NCBI RefSeq assembly: GCF_900167095.1
Contig: NZ_FUXG01000003.1
Span: 152,656 to 216,655, forward strand
DNA length: 64,000 nucleotides
DNA from: Oceanospirillum multiglobuliferum
GTDB taxonomy: Bacteria > Pseudomonadota > Gammaproteobacteria > Pseudomonadales > Halomonadaceae
Direction: 5' to 3'
A model generated the notes under the pieces. It was not told where the DNA came from. It saw only the letters and a program-made list of their open reading frames with translations, and did not search any database. Below are positions 8,453 through 18,550 of the stretch, piece by piece. A program made the translations under genes and the position numbers. The first letter of the stretch is position 1. The number at the start of each line of letters is the position of its first letter.

Positions 8453-8938
8453 TTGACCAACAATGATATTTTGCGCCGTTTACGTTACACCTTTAATTTA
8501 AGAGATAGCACCGTAGTAGAGGCTTTTGCCTTAGCAGATGTTACTGTGACGGAGGAGCAGGTGATTGCCTGGATGAAAAAAGAGGAAGACGACATTTTTG
8601 TTAAGTTAAATAATCTAACTTTTGCGCAGTTTTTAAATGGCTTTATCAATCTTAAGCGTGGTAAGCGTGAAGGCGAACAGCCAAAACCAGAGAAAAAGCT
8701 TAGTAATAATATGGTGTTACAAAAGCTACGCATTGCCCTTAACTTAAAAGCTGAAGATATTATTGATATATTGCAGCTTGCAGATTTCCCTTTAAGCAAG
8801 CATGAATTGAGTTCTTTTTTTAGAAAGCCAAAGAATAAGCATTATCGAGAGTGTAAAGATCAGATTTTGCGGAATTTTTTGCAAGGCTTGCAGATCAAAT
8901 TTCATCCAAGTGTGAGCGGTTCAGAAGCCAGTCAGTAA
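8453..8938 (+). CDS. yehS: YehS-family DUF1456 protein
   Basis: Cytosolic protein of unknown function, 161 residues, with two repeats of the DUF1456 module: NNDILRRLRYTFNLRD at residue ~3 and LSNNMVLQKLRIALNLKAED at ~82. The frame is open back to about 8315, but that stretch has no family similarity. The TTG at 8453 has the Shine-Dalgarno AGGA six bases upstream and gives the family's usual ~156-residue length. The 8156-8452 gap before it holds no gene that I can support. Confidence 0.82.
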   Translation: MTNNDILRRLRYTFNLRDSTVVEAFALADVTVTEEQVIAWMKKEEDDIFVKLNNLTFAQFLNGFINLKRGKREGEQPKPEKKLSNNMVLQKLRIALNLKAEDIIDILQLADFPLSKHELSSFFRKPKNKHYRECKDQILRNFLQGLQIKFHPSVSGSEASQ

Positions 8939-8991
8939 GCAGCTTGGGTGCGACCAATAACCAAATTATTTATCTCTACCGTTCTACATTT

Positions 8992-9021
8992 AAATCCCTG
9001 ATCTCGTCGGGGATTTTTTTT
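8992..9021 (+). terminator. Terminator after yehS
   Basis: AAATCCC pairs with GGGATTT across an 11-base loop, followed by a run of T residues. Confidence 0.75.
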
Positions 9022-9137
9022 GAATGCAAATATAAAACAAACGACTGTTTGAATTTTGATGCTGGTTTGTATTACTCTCCATTGTGCCAAGCAATCCAAT
9101 ACTGGCTAACAATAATAATCAAAGTAGGAGTTTGAAG

Positions 9138-9695
9138 ATGGGCACACTAAAAATAGGCGCAGCACTGCTGCTATCGCTTTGTAGTTCTTGGGTCATGGCG
9201 GCAGCCATTCAAGTTGGGCAAGTTTTACCTCAGGTTAGCATTCAAGAGGGTGGCGAGCTGGTGCTGTCAGGGGCTGATATCCAGTATCAGAGCTGGAAGA
9301 GTGATCAACTGAGCGGCAAAGTATATGTGGTTCAACATATTGCAGGTCGTGGTTCAGCTAAAGAGATGAACGCACCTCTGATTGAACGTATCAAAGCAGC
9401 TAAGTTACAACCTGATCAATATCAAACGGTTACGCTTGTGAATACTGATGATGCTATTTGGGGCACCAGTGGCATTGTTCAGGGCAAGCTTGAAGGCAGT
9501 AAGAAAGAGTTTCCTTGGTCGATGATGGTGTTGGACAAAGAGGGTGCAGCACTTAATCAGTGGCAATTAGAAAAGAAAAGCTCAGCCATTATCGTGCTAG
9601 ATAAAAATCGTCAAGTACGCTGGATGAAAGAGGGAGCATTGAATGATGATGAGCAAAATCAAGTGATGCAGCTGGTCACGCAGCTACTGAAATAG
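9138..9695 (+). CDS. ytfJ: YtfJ-family periplasmic protein
   Basis: Predicted periplasmic protein of 185 residues in the YtfJ family, which has a thioredoxin-like fold but lacks the CxxC motif. A signal peptide (residues 1-21, ending SSWVMAAA) is followed by family blocks KVYVVQHIAGRGSAKEMN, NTDDAIWGTSGIV and KSSAIIVLDKNRQVRW. The function is unknown. The ATG at 9138 is preceded by TAGGAG; an in-frame ATG at 9084 would put 18 polar residues before the signal peptide and is rejected. Convergent with rhlE. Confidence 0.88.
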   Translation: MGTLKIGAALLLSLCSSWVMAAAIQVGQVLPQVSIQEGGELVLSGADIQYQSWKSDQLSGKVYVVQHIAGRGSAKEMNAPLIERIKAAKLQPDQYQTVTLVNTDDAIWGTSGIVQGKLEGSKKEFPWSMMVLDKEGAALNQWQLEKKSSAIIVLDKNRQVRWMKEGALNDDEQNQVMQLVTQLLK

Positions 9696-9716
9696 ACACT
9701 CAAAACGATCTCGCCC

Positions 9717-9760
9717 AATCTGTTACTGGATAGGTTGTAAACGCCCTCCAGTAACAGATT
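9717..9760. terminator. Long perfect inverted repeat between ytfJ and rhlE
   Basis: AATCTGTTACTGGA (9717-9730) and its exact complement TCCAGTAACAGATT (9747-9760) flank a 16-base loop. It lies between convergent genes and probably ends both transcripts, although neither side has a clean T run. Confidence 0.55.
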
Positions 9761-9801
9761 TCTAACTGATTTTTCTAAGTGAGTACAGTCTCTATACCCA
9801 C

Positions 9802-11226
9802 TTAAACTTTAGCTTTTGGTGCTGGGCGACTGGCTGAGCGTGATGTCCCAGCTGATTTAGTTGCAGGTCGAGCGGTGGTTGCACCTTTACGATGATCCTT
9901 ACTCCCTCGGCTGCGTTTGCTCGCAGGTTTGTCATCAGCCTTAGCGGCACCTGTGTGGCGTTTGTTTTTGCCTGTTGGCTTATGGCCTCGGGCATTTTCG
10001 CCAGAGCGTTGCCCATCTCTGTGACCACGAGCAGCCACTACTGGTTTTTTCGGACGCGGAGCACGACGATCTAGACGTGATTCAGGCAAGTTATGGTTCG
10101 GCTCAAAGCCTTCTATCTCTTCTCGGGGCAGAATTTCACCAATCAGACGCTCTATATCTGACAAGTAAGGGAATTCATCTGCACTGACCAATGATACCGC
10201 TTGCCCAGAGGCGCCTGCACGACCTGTGCGACCAATGCGGTGTACATAATCTTCAGGAATATTTGGTAGGTCAAAGTTAACCACTTGCGGTAGTTGATCA
10301 ATGTCTAAACCACGGGCAGCGATGTCAGTGGCGACCAATACTTGTACCGCACTACGTTTGAAGTCATCCAACGCTTTGGTACGAGCACCTTGGCTTTTAT
10401 TGCCATGAATGGCTGCGGCACGAATGCCATTGGCTTCAAGATGTTGAGTCAGCTTATTTGCGCCATGTTTAGTCTTCGTAAAGACCAAAACCTGTGACCA
10501 TTGATGATCAAAAATCAAGCGTACTAGCAGATCAGGTTTCTGTTTTTTATCAACAGGGCAAATCCATTGCTTGACCGTTTTGGCTGTTGAGTTAGGCGGC
10601 GTCACCGAAATCTCAACAGGATTGTGTACGATTGTTTTAGCAAGGTTGCGAATGTCGTTAGAAAACGTCGCAGAAAACATTAAGTTTTGACGCTCTTTTG
10701 GCAGTACGGCCAAAATCTTGCGAATGTCGTTGATAAAGCCCATATCTAACATGCGATCGGCTTCATCTAACACCAGAATTTCTAGTTGCTTGAAACGCAC
10801 AACATTTTGATTGTACAAATCCAGCAAACGACCAGGGGTCGCCACTAAAATATCCACACCCCGACGTAGATTGGCAATCTGTGGATTAATTTTCACGCCA
10901 CCAAAAACCACCGCAGAGCTTAGGTTTAAGTTTTTACCATAAAGCGACACACTTTCAGCTACTTGAGCGGCCAACTCACGTGTTGGTGTTAAGATTAAAG
11001 CACGCACTTGACCAGGTTTCGCCCGTTCACCTTTGGCTAACAGCTCAAGAATAGGCAGTGTAAAACCTGCGGTTTTACCTGTACCTGTTTGGGCTGCGGC
11101 CATCACGTCTTTACCACCTAAAACAGCAGGAATAGCCTGTGCTTGAATCGGTGATGGCGTGGTGTAGCCTTGTTCAGAAACGGCTGCAAGGATTGGGGCG
11201 GATAAGCCTAATAAGGCAAAACTCAT
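9802..11226 (-). CDS. rhlE: DEAD-box ATP-dependent RNA helicase RhlE
   Basis: Cytosolic RNA helicase implicated in ribosome assembly and RNA turnover. The motifs appear in order over 474 residues: Q motif ([11 protein letters not shown], ~22), Walker A AQTGTGKT (~44), PTRELA (~82), [11 protein letters not shown] (~152), SAT (~184), ARGLD (~300) and [10 protein letters not shown] (~330). The last ~100 residues form a lysine/arginine-rich, low-complexity tail of the sort that tethers DEAD-box helicases to RNA. The start at 11226 (MSFALLGLS) fits the family. Confidence 0.95.
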   Translation of the reverse strand: MSFALLGLSAPILAAVSEQGYTTPSPIQAQAIPAVLGGKDVMAAAQTGTGKTAGFTLPILELLAKGERAKPGQVRALILTPTRELAAQVAESVSLYGKNLNLSSAVVFGGVKINPQIANLRRGVDILVATPGRLLDLYNQNVVRFKQLEILVLDEADRMLDMGFINDIRKILAVLPKERQNLMFSATFSNDIRNLAKTIVHNPVEISVTPPNSTAKTVKQWICPVDKKQKPDLLVRLIFDHQWSQVLVFTKTKHGANKLTQHLEANGIRAAAIHGNKSQGARTKALDDFKRSAVQVLVATDIAARGLDIDQLPQVVNFDLPNIPEDYVHRIGRTGRAGASGQAVSLVSADEFPYLSDIERLIGEILPREEIEGFEPNHNLPESRLDRRAPRPKKPVVAARGHRDGQRSGENARGHKPTGKNKRHTGAAKADDKPASKRSRGSKDHRKGATTARPATKSAGTSRSASRPAPKAKV

Positions 11227-11370
11227 ATAAGGTGGTCTCTACTGTCGCTGCGGTATACAAAATAAATGTTATCCGCCTTTCTGGCGGGCGTGCAGCTTAC
11301 AGGAACTAAGGGTTAAGAGCCATTAATAAACCAATGCTTACTTGGCAAGCTTAACCCTGCAAGATCAATA

Positions 11371-12189
11371 TTATTGGAAGTACTTGCTTGATAGATCGTT
11401 ATATTTTTCTGCAACAATTTTGGTTTGCTCTGCCCAAATTTTTTCTGCCAACCAAGGTTTTTTGGCATAAAACTGGCGACTTAGCATCAAGTAATAGTCT
11501 TCGGTTAGAATAGATTCTTCTGAGCGGCGTAGCATTTCAACTAGCTCAGGATGCTGACGTGCAAGGTGTTCGACATACTCCACCACCAAAACAGCAGCGG
11601 GGGCTTGGCGTTGTAGTAACTTCTGCAAAGCATCGGTGGTGTTATTGGCAACAATCAGCGGATACTCGTGCTCTTTAAGCCAATCTGCAAGTGGGTGCTT
11701 CGCTGGAATAATAACGGGACGACCTTTTAAACCGTAAATCTGCCCGCCATCCGTTGAAACCAAGGTGTCTTTTACTCTATACAAAGCATACTCCTCTCGG
11801 TTCATGCGTTGGCGGTCGTCAACTCTTGCTTTGGTGAAGGGGTATTTGCCTGTAAATAACCACTTCTCTCGATAGGGTACATTAAATAGACCATCGAGCT
11901 TACCTATTCTGATCTGCTCTAAACATTGCTCAAATGAACAGCGTACCAGCTCAAACTTCACTTCTGATACTTTCTTGCCCAGTTGCTGCATTACCTCTAC
12001 AGCAAAACCTGGATTTAAGGGGACGTTTGTACCTGAGTCTAGGTAAAATGGCACATGGGTTTCATCTGGGTAGCCTACTAAGAAGCGAATAGGTGCAGCT
12101 TCTGCCATGCGGCTGAATAATAATGTGCCAAATAAAAGTAGAGCCAAAAGCCCAAAACTGGCCTTGTGATGTTGCGATAATAAATGCAC
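11371..12189 (-). CDS. Periplasmic solute-binding protein, SBP_bac_3-like (orphan)
   Basis: Secreted 272-residue protein resembling amino-acid-type extracellular binding proteins. It has a hydrophobic N-terminal segment (residues ~10-31, ending MAEAAP) and two lobes with PGFAVEVMQQLG, a cysteine pair CSFEQC, DGLFNVPYREKW and a second-lobe block from ~140. The ligand cannot be told. The start is GTG at 12189, five bases after an excellent AGGAGG. No ABC permease or ATPase gene lies nearby, so it may serve a distant transporter or act as a sensor. Confidence 0.72.
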   Translation of the reverse strand: MHLLSQHHKASFGLLALLLFGTLLFSRMAEAAPIRFLVGYPDETHVPFYLDSGTNVPLNPGFAVEVMQQLGKKVSEVKFELVRCSFEQCLEQIRIGKLDGLFNVPYREKWLFTGKYPFTKARVDDRQRMNREEYALYRVKDTLVSTDGGQIYGLKGRPVIIPAKHPLADWLKEHEYPLIVANNTTDALQKLLQRQAPAAVLVVEYVEHLARQHPELVEMLRRSEESILTEDYYLMLSRQFYAKKPWLAEKIWAEQTKIVAEKYNDLSSKYFQ

Positions 12190-12288
12190 ATTGCCTCCTG
12201 CATTTTGTCATTCAACAGACTGCTGATCTGTGGTTTAACGTTGAGAATAACTGATAACCGAACAACACAAAATAAAAGATCCTACTAC

Positions 12289-12807
12289 ATGATAATAAGC
12301 CATAAACCAGAATACTTTATGCACAGGGCGATAGAACTTGCACAACAAGCGGCTCAAGAGGGCGAAGTGCCCATTGGTGCTGTTGTTGTTTTTGAAGGTG
12401 AAATTGTCGGACGGGGCTTCAACCAATCCATTACCCGTTGCGACCCAACCGCCCATGCTGAGGTAGTGGCCTTGCGCGACGCGGCCAAAACGCTAGGTAA
12501 TTATCGCCTGAGTGGCTGTGATCTTTATGTCACCTTAGAGCCTTGCACCATGTGTGCCGGTGCTATTATCCACAGTCGTATTCGCAAGGTTTACTATGGT
12601 GCCGCCGAGCCTAAAACAGGGGTTAATGAGAGCTTGTGTAACCTGTTTGCTCAACCTTGGTACAACCATAAAGTGCAGATTGAAAATGGTCTGTTGGCAG
12701 GAAAGTGCAAACAATTACTGAAAAGTTTTTTTGCCGAGCGACGGCAGAACAAAACAGAACAAGCTCAAAGTAAGAAGCAGGACGTGGCTATAAAATCGGA
12801 GGAATAA
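12289..12807 (+). CDS. tadA: tRNA-specific adenosine deaminase TadA
   Basis: Essential zinc enzyme that converts A34 to inosine in tRNA-Arg(ACG). The cytidine-deaminase-fold motifs are TAHAEVVAL (zinc His plus catalytic Glu) and PCTMCAGAIIHSRI (the two zinc cysteines). The ATG at 12289 gives 172 residues, close to the family norm; the upstream in-frame stretch to 12184 is not conserved. The C-terminal ~20 residues are lysine/glutamine-rich. Its last 20 bases overlap the end of mltF on the opposite strand. The purL/mltF/tadA neighbourhood is also found in Pseudomonas. Confidence 0.95.
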   Translation: MIISHKPEYFMHRAIELAQQAAQEGEVPIGAVVVFEGEIVGRGFNQSITRCDPTAHAEVVALRDAAKTLGNYRLSGCDLYVTLEPCTMCAGAIIHSRIRKVYYGAAEPKTGVNESLCNLFAQPWYNHKVQIENGLLAGKCKQLLKSFFAERRQNKTEQAQSKKQDVAIKSEE

Positions 12808-14257
12808 TATTGAAGTTCACTTTTTCTGATAGGTTTTCTTCTGTCACTTGGTTTTGCGTCAACTGTTGCAGTCGACTGTCATACCAGCTTAAAACATCAT
12901 AATACTGACGAATATTTTGTACATAGGTCACAGGCTCTTCGCCTCGGGCAAAACCATGTTTAGTAAAACGATACCAGTTGCGCTTTTGTAATAGAGGAAG
13001 GTGTTCTTTTACGTCGATCCACTTGTTAGGGTCTTTCTCAAGGTGCTCAGTAATTTTGCGAGCATCTTCTAAGTGACCGTAGCCGACATTGTAAGATGCC
13101 AGCGCCATCCAAGTGCGGTCTGGTTCAATAATTTGTTCGGGCATACGCCTAATCAGTTGGGCTAAGTAGCGAGCACCGCCGAATATACTCTGCTCTGCAT
13201 CAAGACGATTGCTAACCTTCATATCACCCGCTGTATTCAGGGTTAGCATCATGATGCCGCGCACACCCGTGGGAGATACCGCTTTAGGTCGCCAATGTGA
13301 CTCTTGATACCCCACCGCAGCCAGCAAGCGCCAATCTAGATCATATTTTTCAGCGGCGGCACGAAAGTGCTTTTCATACTTTGGCAGCCTTTGCCGCACA
13401 TGACGTAGAAACAGCTGTACCCCAACGTAGTTCAGCTCTTCTTTATGGCCATAATAGCGATCTGTAATTTGGCTAAGGGTGCCATTGGCTTTGATTTCGT
13501 CAAAGAAAGCCTTTGCAGCATGGTACAGGCTGGTGTCGTCTGTGCGCGGTAGTGCCCAAGCGAGCTGGATAGGGCTGCCAACGGAGAATGCTTCAGATAC
13601 CCTTGGGAAATAGGCTTGGTTGATATCGAGGTCATTGGAGTTTACCAATGCGATGTCTAACTCTTGTTCGTTGATCATTCGAATCAAATCTGTGGCTTCA
13701 AGCTCGTTGGTTTCTTTCCAACTGAGTTTGGGGTGTTCAACCTGAAGCGCCCGCATTAATGCTGCCTGCTCAGAGCCTGCAATTACGGCTATCTGTTTAC
13801 CGATAAGATCGGTAATGGTTTTAGGTTTGCTTGTTTTACGATTGTAGATGAAGATGGGTTGCACGCTCAGGTAGCTTGGGGCGTAAAAGAAGTCGTTGAG
13901 TTTATCTAGGCTAACTTCTAATCCGGCTGCGGCAATGTGCGCGTTTGTGGTACTCAGCGAACTGTAAATATCATTGATATCGTGATTGCTGTCGATCTCA
14001 AGCTTCACCCCCAAATATTCAGCAAACAGGCTGGTCAATTCATATTCCATGCCAGCAGGGCCGTCGGCCCCTTCGTAATAAGTCGAAGGCGTGTTGCGGG
14101 TGAGTATTTTTAGAACGCCTTGCTGCTTGATTGTGTCTAGTTGTGAAGGCTTGGGCTCAGAACAGGCAGCAAGCAACGCAAAGACCAGCATCAATGCCAG
14201 TATTTGTAATTTGCCCCACTTTTGCTCTGTCTGATGCGTCTGTTGCACCCTAATCAA
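12788..14257 (-). CDS. mltF: Membrane-bound lytic murein transglycosylase F
   Basis: Outer-membrane-associated enzyme that cleaves peptidoglycan glycan strands to form 1,6-anhydro ends. Three parts are visible in 489 residues: a signal with a lipobox-like LLAAC (Cys ~32), an SBP_bac_3-like regulatory domain (~45-270), and an SLT catalytic domain (~290-460) with the catalytic glutamate in YQESHW and the GVRGIMMLT block. The start is a TTG at 14257; a GTG three codons downstream is an alternative. Its 3' end overlaps tadA by 20 bases. Confidence 0.93.
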   Translation of the reverse strand: MIRVQQTHQTEQKWGKLQILALMLVFALLAACSEPKPSQLDTIKQQGVLKILTRNTPSTYYEGADGPAGMEYELTSLFAEYLGVKLEIDSNHDINDIYSSLSTTNAHIAAAGLEVSLDKLNDFFYAPSYLSVQPIFIYNRKTSKPKTITDLIGKQIAVIAGSEQAALMRALQVEHPKLSWKETNELEATDLIRMINEQELDIALVNSNDLDINQAYFPRVSEAFSVGSPIQLAWALPRTDDTSLYHAAKAFFDEIKANGTLSQITDRYYGHKEELNYVGVQLFLRHVRQRLPKYEKHFRAAAEKYDLDWRLLAAVGYQESHWRPKAVSPTGVRGIMMLTLNTAGDMKVSNRLDAEQSIFGGARYLAQLIRRMPEQIIEPDRTWMALASYNVGYGHLEDARKITEHLEKDPNKWIDVKEHLPLLQKRNWYRFTKHGFARGEEPVTYVQNIRQYYDVLSWYDSRLQQLTQNQVTEENLSEKVNFNIIPPIL

Positions 14258-14321
14258 CCTTTGTTAATTGTAATATCTTGATGCTTATTTATCGCATACT
14301 AGCCTGATTGTCGCATTTTTT

Positions 14322-14351
14322 TTGACATCTTTTGTAAAGTTAGCGTTTAAA
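14322..14351 (+). promoter_or_regulatory. Possible sigma-70 promoter upstream of purL
   Basis: TTGACA and TTTAAA are spaced 18 bases apart in the 280-base gap between mltF and purL. The -35 is perfect and the -10 weak. I see no convincing PurR palindrome. Confidence 0.3.
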
Positions 14352-14537
14352 TTGGCAGAAAATGCACGCTTCAATTAGCTTTGATCATGAGGTTTGCAGT
14401 ATTATTAGCAGCCTCATTCCTTCTGCTTTTTGTCAGTGGGTCAACGGATAGTATCACCGTATCATATCTGAATTGATCTGCTTAAATAGTAGAACTAGTT
14501 CTGGTTTTAGACATTTTTTAAGAGGCTTCTTTTCGTC

Positions 14538-17500
14538 ATGCTTAAGTTGCGTGGAGCGCCCGCCCTATCTGCTTTCCGAATCCGTAAACTGCGTCAAGCA
14601 CTCAAAACCGCAGTGCCTGCTGTGCAGGATGTGAATGCAGAATTTATGCACTTTGCAGAGTTGACCACCGATCTAAGTGCAGAGCAACAGGCTGTACTCG
14701 ATCGTATTTTGCGCTACGGCCCAACCGCTGAAGCAAAGGAGTCCTCTGGAGTGCTGTTTTTGGTTGTACCGCGTCCCGGTACAATTTCACCTTGGTCATC
14801 TAAAGCAACGGATATTGCCCACAACTGTGGTTTAGAGGCAATTTCACGCATTGAGCGCGGTATTGCTTATTACGTACAAGCTGACAATCTAAGCGATGCA
14901 GATGTCGCCGTGGTTAAAGCGATGCTGCATGACCGTATGACTCAAGCTATTTTGCCTGATCTAGATGCGGCTGAATGCTTATTCAGCCATGAGTCTCCGC
15001 GTCCTCTGACCTCTATTGATATTCTAGGCCGCGGTCGTGCAGCTCTAGAAGAGGCCAACCAGAGCTTGGGTTTAGCCTTAGCAGAAGATGAAATTGATTA
15101 CCTAGTCACCAGCTTTGTCGAGCTGGGCCGTAATCCAAACGACATCGAACTGATGATGTTTGCACAGGCTAACTCTGAACACTGTCGTCATAAGATTTTT
15201 AATGCGAGCTGGTCTATTGACGGTGTTGCCCAAGAGAAATCTCTGTTCGGCATGATCAAAAACACCTACCAACAAAGTCCAGAGAACGTATTGTCGGCTT
15301 ATAAAGACAACGCATCTGTGATTGTTGGCCCTGTGGCCAATCGCTTTTTCCCAGATCCTGAAACCAAGGTCTATGGCAAAAACAGCGAGCCAGTTCATCT
15401 ATTGATGAAAGTTGAAACCCACAACCACCCAACCGCTATCGCACCATTCCCTGGTGCTGCGACAGGTTCTGGCGGTGAAATTCGTGATGAAGGTGCAACA
15501 GGTCGTGGTTCTAAGCCAAAAGCAGGTTTAACTGGTTTTACAGTTTCTAACCTGAATATCCCTGAGCTAAAACAACCTTGGGAAGGCAACTACGGCAAGC
15601 CTGAGCGCATTGTGTCGGCCTTAGACATTATGATTGAAGGCCCACTAGGTGGCGCGGCGTTCAACAATGAGTTTGGTCGCCCGAACCTGAATGGTTACTT
15701 CCGTACCTTTGAAGAGAAAGCAACGGGCGTTAATGGCGAAGAGATGTGGGGTTACCACAAGCCTATTATGCTAGCAGGCGGAATGGGTAACATCCGTGCA
15801 GACCACGTTGAAAAAGGCGAAATTATTGTTGGCGCTAAGCTGATTGTACTGGGCGGCCCAGCGATGTTGATCGGCTTAGGCGGCGGTGCGGCCTCATCAA
15901 TGGCAACGGGTGCTAGTTCTGAAGATTTAGACTTTGCGTCTGTACAGCGTGAAAACCCAGAAATGGAGCGCCGCTGTCAGGAAGTAATCGACCAGTGTTG
16001 GCAATTGGGTGATCGCAACCCAATCAGCTTTATCCATGACGTGGGCGCGGGCGGTTTATCTAACGCACTGCCTGAGCTGGTTAAAGATGGCGAACGTGGT
16101 GGTCAGTTTAACCTTCGTAAAGTGTTGAATGACGAGCCGGGCATGAGCCCGCTAGAGATTTGGTGTAACGAATCTCAGGAACGCTATGTAATGGCCGTTT
16201 CTCCTGAGAATTTGGCTCGATTTGAAGCGATCTGCGCCCGTGAGCGTTGTCCATTTGCAATCGTTGGTGAAGCCACTGAAGAGATGCATCTGACCGTTCA
16301 AGATACGGTTTTCAGCAATGAACCCGTTGACCTGCCGATGAGCGTCTTGTTTGGCAAACCGCCTAAAATGCACCGCGAATTTAACCGCGTTAATCCGGAA
16401 CTGCCTGCTTTAGATCTGTCTGCGGTGACACTGAAAGAAGCGGCCAAGCGCGTACTACAGTTACCTTCAGTGGCGAGTAAATCGTTCCTGATCACCATTG
16501 GTGACCGTTCGATCACCGCAATGGTGGCGCGTGATCAAATGGTTGGCCCTTGGCAAGTGCCTGTTGCGGATTTAGCCGTAACCACCACGACTCAAGACTC
16601 GATTACGGGTGAGGCGATGGCAATGGGCGAGCGTACTCCGCTGGCGCTGATCAACCCAGCTGCTTCTGGCCGTATGGCTGTTGCAGAGGCTATTACCAAC
16701 TTGGCGGCAGCAAATATCGAGAAGATGGGCGACATTAAACTGTCGGCTAACTGGATGTCGGCTGCCAACCATAATGGTGAAAACCAAGCCCTGTTTGATA
16801 CTGTTAAAGCGGTGGGTATGGAGTTAGCGCCAGAACTGGGTATCGCGATTCCTGTGGGCAAAGACTCGATGTCGATGCGCACTGTTTGGGATGATAACGG
16901 CGAGCAAAAAGCGGTTACTTCACCCCTATCTTTGGTGATTACAGGTTTTGCTCCCGTATTGAATGCCCGTAAAACATTGACGCCGCAGCTGCGTACTGAC
17001 AAAGGCGAGACCGATCTATTACTGATTGATCTTGGCCGCAGCCAGAACCGCTTAGGTGGCTCAGCGTTAGCGCAAGTGTTTAACCAAGTGGGTAACCAAG
17101 CACCAGACCTTGATGATGCCGAAGACCTAAAAGCGTTCTTCGCGGTGATCCAAGGTCTGAACCAAGACGGTAAGTTATTGGCCTACCATGACCGTTCAGA
17201 CGGTGGTTTATTTGCGACCGTTTGCGAAATGGCGTTTGCAGGCCACACTGGTTTGAACATCAAACTTGATCTGGTTGCAGATAGTGATTCGACCCAAGAC
17301 GTACTTGCTAGCCTATTCAATGAAGAATTAGGTGCAGTGGTACAGATCAGCCAAACAGATACTGAAGAAGTGCTAGCACAATTCGAAGCAGCAGGTTTAG
17401 GCGACTGCGTTTCAGTGATTGGTGGTTTGAACGACGAAGATTGGATTCGCTTCACCTACGATGGCGAAGCGGTACTTGAAAATGCCCGCGTGAACTATCA

Positions 17501-18443
17501 GCGCAAGTGGAGCGAAACCAGCTACCGCATTCAAGCGATGCGTGATAATGCAGAGTGCGCACTGGAAGAGTTCGATGGCATACTGGATTCAACCAATCCG
17601 GGTCTGCACGCGGATCTGACTTACGATGTGAACGAAGACATTGCAGCCCCACTGATTGCCTCCGGCAACCGTCCAAAAGTGGCGATTCTGCGTGAGCAAG
17701 GTGTGAACGGCCAAATCGAAATGGGCGCAGCCTTTGATCGTGCAGGCTTCGCAGCGGTTGACGTGCATATGAGCGACATTCTGTCTGGTCGTGTCACCTT
17801 AGATCAGTTCCGTGGTTTAGTGGCTTGTGGCGGCTTCTCTTACGGCGACGTACTAGGTGCAGGTGAAGGCTGGGCGAAGAGTATTCTGTTTAACGCGGTT
17901 GCTCGTGAGCAGTTCTACAACTTCTTCCACCGCGAAGACACCTTTACCTTAGGCGTGTGTAACGGTTGTCAGATGCTGTCTAACTTGCACGAGCTGATTC
18001 CGGGTGCCAATCACTGGCCGCGCTTTGTACGTAACCAGTCAGAGCAGTTCGAAGGCCGTGTGGCGATGGTTGAAGTACAAGACAGCCCGTCGATCTTCCT
18101 GCAAGGCATGGCAGGTTCTCGTATGCCAATCGCCATTGCTCATGGTGAAGGTCGTGCAGAGTTCCGTAACGAACAGCACTTAGACGACCTGCTTGACAGC
18201 GATGCACTGGCGCTGCGCTATGTGGATAACTACGGCAAAGTGACTGAAACCTATCCTGCAAACCCGAATGGTTCGCCAGCGGGTGTTTCAGGTGTGACCA
18301 CCACTGACGGTCGTGTGACCATCATGATGCCGCACCCAGAGCGTGTTTACCGTGCGGTAACCAACTCTTGGGCACCGGATGAGTGGAGCGAAGATGGCGC
18401 TTGGATGCGTATGTTCCGCAATGCGCGAGTTTGGGTGGGTTAA
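14538..18443 (+). CDS. purL: Phosphoribosylformylglycinamidine synthase (large, PurL)
   Basis: Fourth step of purine synthesis: FGAR + glutamine + ATP to FGAM. The 1301 residues form the single-chain gammaproteobacterial enzyme: an N-terminal PurS-like domain, two AIRS-type halves ([18 protein letters not shown] near residue 210; [20 protein letters not shown] near 290) and a C-terminal class I glutaminase ([15 protein letters not shown]; nucleophile Cys in [14 protein letters not shown]). It is monocistronic between its own promoter region and a strong terminator, with an accessory islet immediately after. Confidence 0.97.
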   Translation: MLKLRGAPALSAFRIRKLRQALKTAVPAVQDVNAEFMHFAELTTDLSAEQQAVLDRILRYGPTAEAKESSGVLFLVVPRPGTISPWSSKATDIAHNCGLEAISRIERGIAYYVQADNLSDADVAVVKAMLHDRMTQAILPDLDAAECLFSHESPRPLTSIDILGRGRAALEEANQSLGLALAEDEIDYLVTSFVELGRNPNDIELMMFAQANSEHCRHKIFNASWSIDGVAQEKSLFGMIKNTYQQSPENVLSAYKDNASVIVGPVANRFFPDPETKVYGKNSEPVHLLMKVETHNHPTAIAPFPGAATGSGGEIRDEGATGRGSKPKAGLTGFTVSNLNIPELKQPWEGNYGKPERIVSALDIMIEGPLGGAAFNNEFGRPNLNGYFRTFEEKATGVNGEEMWGYHKPIMLAGGMGNIRADHVEKGEIIVGAKLIVLGGPAMLIGLGGGAASSMATGASSEDLDFASVQRENPEMERRCQEVIDQCWQLGDRNPISFIHDVGAGGLSNALPELVKDGERGGQFNLRKVLNDEPGMSPLEIWCNESQERYVMAVSPENLARFEAICARERCPFAIVGEATEEMHLTVQDTVFSNEPVDLPMSVLFGKPPKMHREFNRVNPELPALDLSAVTLKEAAKRVLQLPSVASKSFLITIGDRSITAMVARDQMVGPWQVPVADLAVTTTTQDSITGEAMAMGERTPLALINPAASGRMAVAEAITNLAAANIEKMGDIKLSANWMSAANHNGENQALFDTVKAVGMELAPELGIAIPVGKDSMSMRTVWDDNGEQKAVTSPLSLVITGFAPVLNARKTLTPQLRTDKGETDLLLIDLGRSQNRLGGSALAQVFNQVGNQAPDLDDAEDLKAFFAVIQGLNQDGKLLAYHDRSDGGLFATVCEMAFAGHTGLNIKLDLVADSDSTQDVLASLFNEELGAVVQISQTDTEEVLAQFEAAGLGDCVSVIGGLNDEDWIRFTYDGEAVLENARVNYQRKWSETSYRIQAMRDNAECALEEFDGILDSTNPGLHADLTYDVNEDIAAPLIASGNRPKVAILREQGVNGQIEMGAAFDRAGFAAVDVHMSDILSGRVTLDQFRGLVACGGFSYGDVLGAGEGWAKSILFNAVAREQFYNFFHREDTFTLGVCNGCQMLSNLHELIPGANHWPRFVRNQSEQFEGRVAMVEVQDSPSIFLQGMAGSRMPIAIAHGEGRAEFRNEQHLDDLLDSDALALRYVDNYGKVTETYPANPNGSPAGVSGVTTTDGRVTIMMPHPERVYRAVTNSWAPDEWSEDGAWMRMFRNARVWVG

Positions 18444-18462
18444 TACCTGACCCATTCGGCAC

Positions 18463-18490
18463 AAAAAAGGCAGCTTCGGCTGCCTTTTTT
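18463..18490 (+). terminator. Rho-independent terminator of purL
   Basis: AAAAAAGGCAGC, tetraloop TTCG, GCTGCCTTTTTT: a perfect stem with a T tail. Its core GGCAGCTTCGGCTGC recurs at 20114-20128, on the far side of the two-gene islet. Confidence 0.93.
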
Positions 18491-18550
18491 GTCGATTATT
18501 GTTTCGAGTACTGTCAAGATAGATTCCCTTAGAAAAGGGGTTATCGCAGG

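Noticed and set aside
16592-17002. 136-residue frame antisense to purL
   Set aside because: Lies wholly inside purL on the opposite strand and shows no domain, start signal or conservation clue.
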